A DNA stretch of 64,000 bases from Ectocarpus siliculosus. Its lineage: Eukaryota; Sar; Phaeophyceae; Ectocarpales; Ectocarpaceae. Of the stretch, positions 38,301-48,499 are shown piece after piece. Below the pieces are notes generated by a model. That model searched no databases and was not told the DNA's origin. It saw only the letters and a list, made by a program, of their open reading frames with translations. The number at the start of each line of letters is the position of its first letter. Position 1 is the stretch's first letter. A program made the position numbers and the translations under genes. Where the stretch lies: the NCBI GenBank assembly GCA_000310025.1, contig FN649737.1, positions 3,132,504 through 3,196,503 on the forward strand, given 5' to 3'.

Positions 38301-41300
38301 TTTGGGCCCCTGCATGGCGTTGGAAGAGGCCGATGTTTAGAGACTGTTTTTTCGTTCGTTTCTTTCACTCCTGGGACGGAGGCAAAAAGAACGGTGGCGG
38401 CTGCGCCGCTCCTCGGCCCATTACAAACCTCTCGAACAGAGTGTGAGGGAGATGTCTTCGAAAGAACGCCCAGAACGATTTGTTGTTTTGGGGCTTCACA
38501 CACGCACGAACAACGACCAGGAGATACACCCGTTAGTTGTTTGTATGCTGCGCGTGCGGCACTGCGAGCGTGTCACATAATGTACTTCTGTGCGTGTGCG
38601 CCAATGCTCCGTCTCGAAAGAGACGGGTGGTCAATGGTCAAATGACTACGGCAAGCAACAAATGAGTACGCCCCCCCCCCCCCGCCCCGCCCCGTGCACT
38701 CATTGTTTCTGGCGCACCAAAGGTTTTGAACTATAGCGACCCTGAGCAGTTTGCGATGGCCACCACTCTCCAACACTGCGAGGTGCCTTTCAAGGTTGTT
38801 GGTGAGTTTCCGTGTTGTTTCCATCGATGGGCTCGCACAATACCGTGGGAAAACCCCAGAGATTAGTGACGTCATCGTGTACGTCATCGTGTTGCCGCCT
38901 GTAGGTGTGCCTTAACGGCGAGGCTGCTTCTAAAAGCGCAGAAACAATCTTCTGTTGTTGCTTGTGTGTCGTGTTGTTGGTGTTGTTGAGTTCATCTGTA
39001 GGGGTTCGATGTGGCGCTCTCACCTGCCTATTTGCTGCGTTCGTTGTTGTTTAAAGGTTAAAGAAATGTACCTCGGAGTAGTTCGGTGTTGCTGTGAATT
39101 ATCTGACCGTTGTTTTTCATTGTTAGGTGGTATTGTTATTTGCTCGGTAGGTTTCATGCCTAGCTTTGTTTCTCTTCTGTTGTGCTGTAGCTGTTGGTGT
39201 AGGTGTGATTGTCCTGCTCCTGCACGCGTTCATGAAGCCAAGGCCCCCTCCAAGTACAACGACCATTTGTTCGTTGGGTGGCAATTGTTTACCGAGTTGG
39301 TATGTTCAATGATGCTCTGTAGCGTTGGAGGGGGCATGTTTTGTTCGGGGGTTCGGGTTGGGGTTGTTAGTGTTGCGGTTTTTTGCTCCTCTCGGCTCTT
39401 GTTTGTCCAAAGCACGGGATAGTCAAGCCGAGAGACCAGTTGCTCAACCGTTCCCATCGTTACCGTCCTCTTTGTGCCGAACACAACCTTTTCCTCCTCC
39501 AAGGCAACGTAGCGCCTACTTTTGCTCTTGTCCCGCAGGTTATCCTGAAGCCGAGGCGGCGTCCAAGAAATGGACGGACGAATACCTCCTGGACAGGATG
39601 CAACGGTGCCCCCGGTGCAATGTCATGAAATCAGGCGCGTGGTTACCTATGAGGGGACTGTTTTGCCCCGGAGGGTCGAATGGCGAGCCTGGCACTCACT
39701 GGCTGTGTTTGAAACATGGAGAAAGGGTTGGGGTTTTCGAGAGTAGCGGAATGGACTCCCTGTGGGCTGACTGCTCGACGCCACTTGGATAGATCGCGCT
39801 CTCCAGTTTAAGCTTCTTCCAGCGTAATTAGCGGCCTCACACTTGGACCGCCTTCGCGAGAAATTAGTTTTATGAGGAAATAGAACAGGAAGGGGGTACG
39901 CAGACCGTATTTCCTAACTCTTAGCCCAACTTCCCCGGTTTCATGCTTTATCCAACATGTTGACTTAGTAACAACCTGCGAAGGTTACCTACTGCATACT
40001 TTATCCAACATGTTTACTTGATTGAAGGACCCTGCGAAGGCTGCTGTAACATGGTGTATATACGTTTGCGTTGCCGCGGGTGCGGTCTGTTCGGTGATAA
40101 CTCACCCTTCTCTATGCCCTTACCGGATGTATTGTACATAGCAGAATTGAAACCGGCCTTGGTCACAGCACGGTAACGCCTCCATCAAAATGTCCAACTC
40201 CCACACCACTCAACAACCTGCGACAAGCTTACACACGTGTACTCCTCTTCTCGTATCCTATCTCACCCCCCTCGACTCCATCTAGAATCTGGACAAAATA
40301 GCCGATGCCAAAAGAGTAAAAAAAAATTCTTCGTTATCACACTCTATAGATTAGCTCACCATGTTGTTTATCTGTCTGTCTCTGTATGGCTGTCTCTCTG
40401 TCTCTCTGTCTCTATGTTTTTTTTTTGCGCCACCGCGCAGTGTCGAATCGTTTCATGTTCTGGCACAAAAAGGGGGGTAAGCACGACGGTTCGTGGGAAC
40501 CACCGACCCAACCGCAATACATGCCCTTCGAAAAGTGGCTCAATTGGACGCAGGAGGCTGAGACCAACAGGATCGGCCCTGAGGATGTGCACTACTACCT
40601 CACCGTGGGTAGGTAAAGAGTTCCATTTCGTCGTCCATTTGCGTGTAACCGTCAAGATATCTGTTTGTCCTTTCGGTCGCTTTGTCTGTTGTACCTTCTC
40701 GTTTACCGCGTTTCGTTTGTGCATACGCTGTACCTCTTTGGGAGTCACGGTTCGGAGGCACGCCGAAACTTGAGGGGCAAATCGATGGTTCCGCGAAGTG
40801 CGTTCGGCTGCGGTGGCATCATTGGCGTTTGATGCTTTCTCCACATCTAGTGGCCGAATGTCCTTGACAATTATAAGAGGGGAGAAAATGTGAAGGCCGG
40901 TTTCTGTTTTTCTTGCTCCGCCGGGAAGTAAAATGTTTTGTCTTTTGGCCTGCTGTACGTGTGTTGTCCCCCGCCCCTTTGTGTAGTTTCGTATAACTGC
41001 TGTGTTGTTGCTGTCGATGTTGTTTACCAGGCGTAAAACCGTCCATGAAGACACCGCCGGACACTGGGGACTTCGTGGCGGACGACCTCCCATTCTTCAG
41101 CACCAGCACCAACAACTTCTTCATCCCTGATGTAAGTCGTGCGCCTTGCTGCTGTTGCTGTCGTTGTTGTTGGGTGGTGGTGGAGGTGGTGGTGGTGGTG
41201 GTGATCGTGGAGATCGGGGTGTTGTTTGCCTGCTCGTTCACTTCTGCACGCAATAAGAGAGGTTTGACGCGCAAGGAGAGCCGCATTCATCTTTCGTAGG

Positions 41301-43920
41301 ACACAAGAAGCCATGTTCCTACCCCCTCTGCCGCGATGTGATCTGCCGATTCCAGGTCAGTCACCAGAAGGGTATCCAATGCCGCTTTGGGGCTAGGGGG
41401 ATTATCGCCGAGAGCCACTTCGACCATGGAAAAAACTTCGTGTTTATGCTCAGGTGAGCACTCGGAAGAGCGGGGGGAAACGCTAAAGTACAATATACAC
41501 GCGGGCGGGCGGGCCGGACGTTCTCTCACACCGTACCTTGGACGTGATTAAGTCGGTGGGTTTCACCATGTACGCACACTCATATTCATAGGTCTCCGCA
41601 TTTCTTTTGTTGTTGACGACAAGGATGGGACGTCTTCATTCTTTGTATGCCGAAGACGGAAAATCGACAAGTTTCTGACGAGTGCTTCAAGAAAATATAC
41701 GTACAATCAAAGAAGGAAAGTTAACAAGTTTCTGACGATTGCTTCAAGACAAAATACGTACAACAAAAGAGAGAGTACCCTTTTGAGAGAATGTCACAGC
41801 CGAAGGGGACGTGCTGGAAGTCTTCGCAGTGAATGGGAAGAAAACCGGCTGGATACTGGGCTTACCCTGAGTCTTTTTTAGCCTACGTATACACTGTTTT
41901 TTTTTGGTTCCCTCTCCGTGCTGCTGTTTTGTTTGCTCAGGGGCCGCAAGCGTTACCTCATGAACCCTCCCCGTGCGTGTCCGTCTCTGGGCATCATCAC
42001 CGAGAGGGCTCACCCGTCGTTCCGACACTCGGACATCGATTGGTCAGACGAATCTGATTGGCCGGAGGTGAGTTCTACACCGTTGTGGCGGTTCAATTCG
42101 ACCAGACTGGTGGCACCCACAGAGTGGGTGCTGAACGTTGTCGTTCGTCGCTCACCCAACGCCCAGATAGGGAGGCGGCGCGCCTTGCGCATGTCCCATA
42201 CAGCAGTAGCAGCACCAGCGCCGGCTATCCGCGCACAAACAGCCACGATGGCAGGGAACCCTTGTTAACAACGCTGGGGCACCATTGACCGTGCGTGTGA
42301 TGTGATGCCGCCGGGTATGTAATAGCGCGTGTGTCATACGTAAGGCTTTTATTCAGCGCTAGCGATTGATCAAGTTAGTTGGGGGGCAGCAACCCCCCCC
42401 CCCCCCCCCCCCCCCNNNNNNNNNNNNNNNNNNNNNNNNNNNNNNNNNNNNNNNNNNNNNNNNNNNNNNNNNNNNNNNNNNNNNNNNNNNNNNNNNNNNN
42501 NNNNNNNNNNNNNNNAAAAGGGGGTTTTTCAAAGAAAAGGTTTTTTTTCCGCCCTGGGGTTTTATAAATTTTTTGGGGGGGGAACCCCCCCCCCCCCCCC
42601 CCCCCCCGCCCCGGATATCGTTCACAACCCGTGCTGGGCTCTTACGTTATCACTTCCTACAGGACCTTTCAATGGGACTATAAAGTTACGCTGGTCACAA
42701 CTTGAACAGATTGCCTCAAGTTCCGCTGTTTTCAACACTACGACCACGCCCCCCCCCCTCCCTTCTCCGAAAAACGCCGCAGGGTTTCGCCGACGCTCCG
42801 GCTCTTGAGACCGTCCTGGAGGCTGGCGAGCTGCTGTACATCCCCAGTTTCTGGTACCACTACATCGTCTCTGAAGGGTTCAATGTACAGTGCAATGCAA
42901 GGTCTGGGCTATCGCTGAGAAAGGTGAGGCCACTTTGTCCTTGTGTGTGTTTTTCGCTTTTGCAGAGCACGCGAGCTCTTTTGTCTTTATTGGGGGGAGA
43001 TATAACGATGACATGAAATAAATCGCCTGATAATAGCAAATAAATAACGATAGTTGACAAGTGGGGGATGAGAATTAGCCTTCCCCCTGCTGCGGCTACT
43101 TCGAAGGAAGTTTATCTGCTTTTTTTTTTGTCCATCTGCTTTCGCGGTCGTACACATGTACCGCAAGATTTATCGAGAGTCATACAGAGGATATCCCCGG
43201 CGATGTGTCACAGAAGACGTTTGAGAATCTCGGGGAACATTAGAAATACAAGTTGGTCACCGTACAACGCGTATGATTTCATTGCTAACCTACCACGGAC
43301 TCGTATCTGTGGAAGAGATGAACATTTGTTGTATTTTTGTTACAAAAAAAAAAAAAAACAATGTGTGACCTTATACGTAAAAAAACACATGCACCGAGAG
43401 GTGTAGAGATTGGCTCGAGAGTAAGTGGGACGAGCAAACACAGCATATTTCCGTTTTTTCGGGGTCGTCGCAGCTTTCACTGTTAAGGCGTTTCGTTACC
43501 TCTCGGTCTACAACTACACCGGAATTGCTCTTGCCCCCTCCCCCCCCCCCCGCGCCCGCGCACCCTGCGTCGCCACGCGATTTTTTCGGAAACATGCAAT
43601 GGCAGCAATGGGTGGACGAAACAGAGAGTTGCATGGGGCGGGAACTGAACCCCGACAAAATGGTGGACTTGTTGAGGCGTTCCAAGAACAAGGGGGGCGG
43701 TGGCATGGAGGGAATGGCTGCAAGACTAGGAAGGGGTGGACGGGGGAAGGAGCAGGGACACCGAGAGCGGGCCGAGAAGAGGGGGCAGGTGAGTATTGGA
43801 GGGTGTGTGTGTGGGGGGGGCTTGTTTTGCTTGCCTTTGTGCTTTGACCCTCGACCTCGCACCGCCGTGTGACCGCAGATGGATTTCGCGATGAAGCACG
43901 GTTTCCGCTACTGCTACTAA
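34023..43920 (+). CDS. JmjC/cupin_8 Fe(II)/2-oxoglutarate oxygenase with signal peptide
   Basis: Exons 34023-34343, 38723-38801, 39539-39634, 40441-40608, 41031-41131, 41356-41453, 41941-42067, 42783-42923, 43606-43788 and 43879-43920 join in phase to 451 aa. The Met1 region (MILPLVLLIAAGHGVADAQ) looks like a cleaved signal peptide, so the protein should enter the secretory pathway. The JmjC-type core is clear: CRFGARGIIAESHFDHGKNF supplies the iron-binding HxD, and LLYIPSFWYHYI the distal His. KRYLMNPP follows the first motif as in other cupin_8 proteins. Such enzymes hydroxylate or demethylate protein side chains; the substrate here is unknown. Intron 1 is 4.4 kb and full of repeats. Intron 3 appears to start with GC (39635). 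A 100-N gap lies in intron 7. The exon 9 acceptor (GGCAG at 43601-43605) is the least certain. Confidence 0.87.
35045..35560. repeat. Diverged ~220-bp tandem repeat, about 2.5 copies
   Basis: Units begin near 35063, 35268 and 35497 with an AACC-T-run-CYC motif. The first two then share CACGATACCCCA, CGTGGC(A/G)TTGCT and AGTTATCG, and the third breaks off after its start. The second unit has an expanded CTGTTG run. Lies in JmjC intron 1. Confidence 0.65.
35363..35400. repeat. (GTTGCT)n hexanucleotide run
   Basis: Expanded GTTGCT hexamers inside the second tandem unit. They create a poly-Leu stretch in an open frame (35332-35610) that mimics a signal peptide. Confidence 0.8.
35862..36432. repeat. 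Large inverted repeat / fold-back element in JmjC intron 1
   Basis: The left arm (about 35862-36065) matches the reverse complement of the right arm (about 36215-36432). Shared blocks include CTCGCCTCACAGA, GGAGCCAAGTTTGGG and a TTCCCAGATTGGAATCC-type end. Further TTCCCAGATTGGAAT motifs occur at about 36115 and 36187 in the loop. Both arms keep a similar peptide on opposite strands (SQQW..QP..FD...VSVRR). Probably a fold-back or TIR DNA element remnant. Confidence 0.65.
38605..38690. repeat. Dispersed ~80-bp repeat B, copy 1, ending in poly-C
   Basis: Starts TGCTCCGTCTCGAAAGAGAC (with a small GTCTC/GAGAC hairpin), runs through GGTCAAATGACTACGGCAAG and ends ATGAGTACG plus poly-C. About 90 percent like 45611-45692. 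The poly-C leads directly to the JmjC exon 2 acceptor at 38721-38722. Confidence 0.8.
39848..40043 (-). mobile_element. MITE-like element, copy 3 (inverted)
   Basis: Inverted copy of the family at 12406-12782. It opens with CCGCCTTCGCGAG, has the unique tail and two diverged 61-bp units (TTTATCCAACATGTT twice), and ends CCTGCGAAGGCTG. Lies in JmjC intron 3. Confidence 0.6.
41155..41206. repeat. GTT/GGT-rich simple repeat in JmjC intron 5
   Basis: CTGTTGCTGTCGTTGTTG passes into GGTGGTGGTGGT, shortly after the exon 5 donor. Confidence 0.75.
42416..42515. other. Assembly gap of 100 N with suspect flanks
   Basis: Exactly 100 N preceded by poly-C. The following bases (42516-42607) are homopolymer blocks of the same stuttered kind as after gap 1. 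Lies in JmjC intron 7. Confidence 0.97.
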
Positions 43921-45610
43921 TAATAGAGACGCTTTCGACGTCGCGGGTTGTGTCTTTCTCCGTGCGGGTGCATTGGTAGTTGTTAAGACACCCAGGCGTG
44001 TGTTGAGGGAAAAAACACCATTGTCCGTTGCGGACTGTTGACCGCGAGTGGAGATCCTGATCCCGGAACATTCCAATTGACGGGATTTTGTAGAGGCAGC
44101 GGGGGTCCTGGAACCTGCCGCGTGCTTGATCACCGCTTATGAACACCGGGCGATGATGACTTCCGACCAGGGGAAAGATTATCAACAAGAAGGCTGGGTT
44201 GCTGCGCCAAAGTGCTGCCGTAGTTGTTGTGCTTGAAGTGCTGCCGCGTTTTTGAGGACGAGACTACCGGCGCGGAAATTGGTTCTCTTGGTTTCCCATC
44301 GTCGACGGCGCCGATGACGTGAATTTCCATTCCCCAAACGTACCTGCGTGATGACGACCTGGTAAAGCCTTCTATCGTTCTGGTCTCGCTTTTTTTTAGC
44401 ACGCTGCTGGTGACAGCCGCGGAGCAAAGACATATAATAGTCACTCACGCACACACACCGTTCGTATGTTTCCGTCCGACTTGTTCTGAGCTCCACTCTA
44501 TTCCTTTCGGCGTGCGCTTGACGCGCCAGCCGGGGTTGCCATTTCCTCGTACGGCGCTTGCCTTCAATTGGTATCGCGAGAGAAGGTTTCAGCAATCCCC
44601 TTATCTCTTCATTGCGGGCACTCTCAACCACAACCGTGAGATTTTTTTCACCGTGGAGGGATCGAATCCACCAGCTAGAGCCAGAAAAAATTGCGATGTT
44701 TTCGCCGACTGAACCACTCAAGTTGCTGCTGTTGTCTGACATTGTCTGACATCATTTGTGTACGCCCCCCCCCCTCTGCCCCCCCCACCTCTTATTTTCG
44801 CGCGCAGCGACCACACCACCCATAGCCGGAGGTAGAGACCCTTTCTCTCCCTGGCCCTCGGCGGATAATAGCGGGATCTGTACGCTTTGGGAAGGTTTTC
44901 TCGTCGGGGTATTGTTGGGACGATGATGGGCGTCGTTTTAAGAAATTGGGTTTTCTGGCGTCAGCGAGGACTGCTTCCGCCGGGGTGATTGGGTGGACGG
45001 GGAACGGACGGCAGTGTCCGATGCGCTTTCGGTGTGCCGAAAAACAGGCTTAAGGTAGTCGTTGGGAAATCGATATCACGGTGCTGTGCCTATCAGTGAG
45101 GTAACTCATGCGATGGAGGGCGATAGGAGAAGGGAGGGGGGGGACCGGGCGGGGACTTCAGACTAGGCGCCCCACCTGTTCTGTGCGGGAGTGCTACATG
45201 TGTACCGGCAGGGAATCCGTCCGTTTCTCTTGTGAAGAGTTCTTTGGTAATCAGGATTTTATCTGGTGCCAGCTCGCATGTGTGAGCGCCCGTCTTTTTC
45301 CCCCCTGGGACGTGCGATCCCGCTTGTTTCTGCTGTAGGCCGTGCATGTAGGGTATGCAAAAGGGGCGCTGGGACGAAATGGGTTCTTGGGTGCCCGAAC
45401 ACGCGAGGTGACGGCTCTTGCCAGAAACAGCAACCATGGCACGGTTCCAAGCTACGGACTTGGGGCAACGACCCGTGGTCTGTGTCGAAGTGTCAATGGT
45501 AAATGCGCAAGGGCGAGCAAACAAATGTGCCCCTGGTGCTACCCCCCCTTGTGGCAGAAACGTAAAGAGCTCCCAAATGTTGGTGGTGTCTCTAGTAGGG
45601 GTAGGAACGG

Positions 45611-45692
45611 TGCTCCGTCTCGAAAGGGACGCGTGGCCAATGGTCAAATGACTACGGCAAGCAACAAATGAGTACGCCCCCCTCCCCCCCCC
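45611..45692. repeat. Dispersed repeat B, copy 2
   Basis: Near-identical to 38605-38690: TGCTCCGTCTCGAAAGGGAC through CAACAAATGAGTACG, then C-rich. Shorter relatives of the TACG plus poly-C end occur near 21636 and 44760. Confidence 0.8.
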
Positions 45693-47274
45693 ATTCTGGC
45701 TGTGCACGCCATGCAGCATGCAAAAGATGTGACCTTCGTGGTATTCTCTAGGAAAAAAAAATTGCGAATATTTGCTCTGTGTATGTGCTCGTCGTCAGCT
45801 ATGAAATATACCTCGGGATTTTGCCGTTTCGGTGATAGATGTGAAGAGAGAGCGAAGGCGGCGGGTATAATTCCTTGACCCGTCTGGAAATGTTTATTTT
45901 CTTTTTGCCTTTTATAGGGATGCCACCTACATGGAGCATGTTTTAGAGGACGGTGTTTACGGTCTGGGGGCGTTTTTTTCGTTTGGTGAACGTCATCGAC
46001 ATCATTGGGTACGTTTGCAAGGTCTCCCGTTGTTCGAGGGCGCTGGTTTGAGGGCGGGGGCGCGCCTGCCTGAACTACCCTATGCACCTTCCAGCCTGTG
46101 GGTTTGTGTAGCTGTTGCCAAATGGTCTTAGTGCGTGTGGGTTTTGTGGAACGCGTGTAGTTTGAGATGAAGGTAGCGGCCAAAAAAGGGTACACCCCTC
46201 AGTTTTTGAGGCTAGAATAGGGTACCAGTACAGCCACGGCCTGGCCTTTTCACCCCTAACCTAGCTCACCCACTCATCATCGGCATACATTGCATGTGTT
46301 TATCTCTGGATACAGATGTTTCCATCTCGATGCAGCCGCGGTTGGTGGCGCCAAGCACCGCTAGCTGGCTAGCTAAGAGTGTTGCAGTGACGTAGGACAA
46401 CGAGTAGGGGACTTCGGGGGATAGTGTTGGGATTTCTACAAAGGAACCTAGAACTAGATAAGGATAGCGGTCGGTTTGTTGGCGGGAATTTCGGGTCGAA
46501 TGGTCGAAACACGCGGCCAAAAGGGGACGGGTGTAGCCGGCAGACAGACTACCGCCACAAGAGTTACACTCGATGAGAGTGGGCCGGAGGAGGGAAGTCA
46601 GCTGTTTGGGAGCTTTGTTTGAAGGTTCCCTCTTCGATCGAATAGGTAACAGCATTGTATTTCACCTTCTGGTCATTCCCTGTCGTGCACGTGCTATAAC
46701 GCGTCCGTCGGGCCAGAGATCCCAGTCAAACCGTTTGCAAACGGTCCAAAGTGTAAAGTGACCTACCTTTTCTTTTTGTCGTGAGCATCGACCGCGTTCA
46801 CAGGCTGATCGATATAGCATTCCGTCTTTCTCGGCAGGACAGCGGAAGGAAGGCCAATGTCTTCTTATTTGTTTGCATTCTCAAAAGCTTCTACGGTATG
46901 TTTTCGGAGACACGCTTGGCAGGAGAGCGTCCTTGTCAGCATGGTCTACATCGTGGATTACTGCCCGGTGGGGTAATGTCGATTGCTGTATCATTGCTTG
47001 CAGTCTATTGTGGCAAACCGGACCGCTCCCAACGTGTTGGTTGGATAGTAGGATAATGATAAATGTGGCGCCTTTTCGTTGTAGCTTGTTTATTTATTAT
47101 GCAACCTACGAAAACAGGGTGTTTTGCTGCACACTTTTTTCGACGCTCTTCCTGTGTAAATGCAACTTCGTGGTATTTTGATCGTCTTTCGGGTATTTTT
47201 AGAGCCAACCCCGGCATGAAGCTCGTGTCATCCACGCGAACAGCCGCTGGTGATGAGACGCTTCTCGACGGGCG

Positions 47275-47356
47275 TTCCGTTGTTGTCGTCGTTTTACGGT
47301 CTTCATTTGGTCCCAGTTCCGTTGTTGCCGTCGTTTTACGGTCTTCATTTGGTGTC
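47275..47356. repeat. ~43-bp direct duplication
   Basis: Two adjacent copies of TTCCGTTGTTGYCGTCGTTT followed by TACGGTCTTCATTTGGT, differing at one position inside the core. Confidence 0.85.
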
Positions 47357-48499
47357 CCGAGAGGCGCGGGTAGAAAGTGGGGCACATGCATCTCCCCCAC
47401 CCAGGTGATGATTTTCCCGAACAACAGAAGACAGAATGGAAAATGCTACACACAAATCTGGGCGTTACCAACGGTTTACGGTAGATATGGGCGGGCTTGA
47501 AAGGGCCGCGTCAGTTTAGATCATTGCGTTCAACGCAAAATAAATCCCCAGTACGCCACAACTGTGATTCACCCCCTCACAGCTTGGCCGTGTTCAAGAT
47601 TCAACACAAGCAATCGCCGTCTTTCCGCGATACATGTACCGCTCTCTCTATTTGTTGCACAAATTCACACACACTCGGTTCCAAGTTCCACACGAACAGC
47701 TGCTGCATCTTCTTCCATGACGATACTTTTGTACTGATATATATACAAATCGACTTTTGACGCTACAAGTACGCTCGACTGTTTCGCGCTTGTTCCTGTG
47801 GGTGTTCCACAGAAAAAAACGAGACTTTCGTGGAGGAGCTACCGGTCCCACGGGACCTTCGCGCACTCAACTTTTCTTTTTCTTTTTCGCCCATTGACGT
47901 ACTTCCTCGAGGTGCATGGTTCACAGTTCGGGTGAACCATTCGCTGCGCGCTCTAGACCTCGTTCGGTAAGCTTCAGCGATGGTAGCGGGAAGGGGGCTT
48001 GCGTCTACGCGGTCACATCTCTCACCTTTCCTGTGGAAGGCACAAGAGTACTTGCCATCGTCCGGTACGTCTACCACGACAAAGGTACCCCTCAGTTACA
48101 GTGCGCTGACAACCCCTCAGCCGAGACTCTCTTTCCCCTTCTCCCTGCGAAACGAACGAAATGTCCTACTTATATAAATTGACCCAGGCCGAGGGCGTAC
48201 GTGCGGACCTTCATTATCCCCCTCCCCGTGCCACCTTTTTCTTCTAAATTTCTTCACATAAGACTATTCTAAGTATTCTAAGAACGCGCGCGGCCTTTTT
48301 GTGGCAGTGACGTGCTGATCGCCGCGCGCGGGACCAACTCCACGCAGAGTTGGTCGATGACAATGAACCAACCATACTACTGCGTCCGAGAGGCGCCGAA
48401 CACGGGTGGTGGGGCGTCACCCGGTCAACATGTTGCCCACATGAACAATCCGGGTAATATGTTGTTAGACCGTTCGAACATGACAACAACAGCAAGGTT

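Larger units (their letters stand above)
43921..48499. other. Intergenic stretch between two convergent genes
   Basis: The JmjC gene (plus) and the phosphatase gene (minus) both end here, so part will be 3' UTR. A minus-strand open frame of 186 codons (44182-44742) has no recognisable domain. Repeat B copy 2 and a short duplication are listed separately. I see no other gene. Confidence 0.4.

Noticed and set aside
39635-39792. Read-through frame after JmjC exon 3, ending at 39792
   Set aside because: It loses the conserved continuation found in exon 4, while a GC donor keeps the phase.
44651-44727. tRNA-like stretch on the minus strand (GAGTGGTTCAGTCGG and GGATTCGATCC, like A and B boxes)
   Set aside because: The ends do not pair as an acceptor stem and the T-loop length is wrong. 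At best a tRNA-derived relic.
44182-44742. 186-codon open frame on the minus strand
   Set aside because: No recognisable domain and no splice support; it also overlaps the tRNA-like relic.
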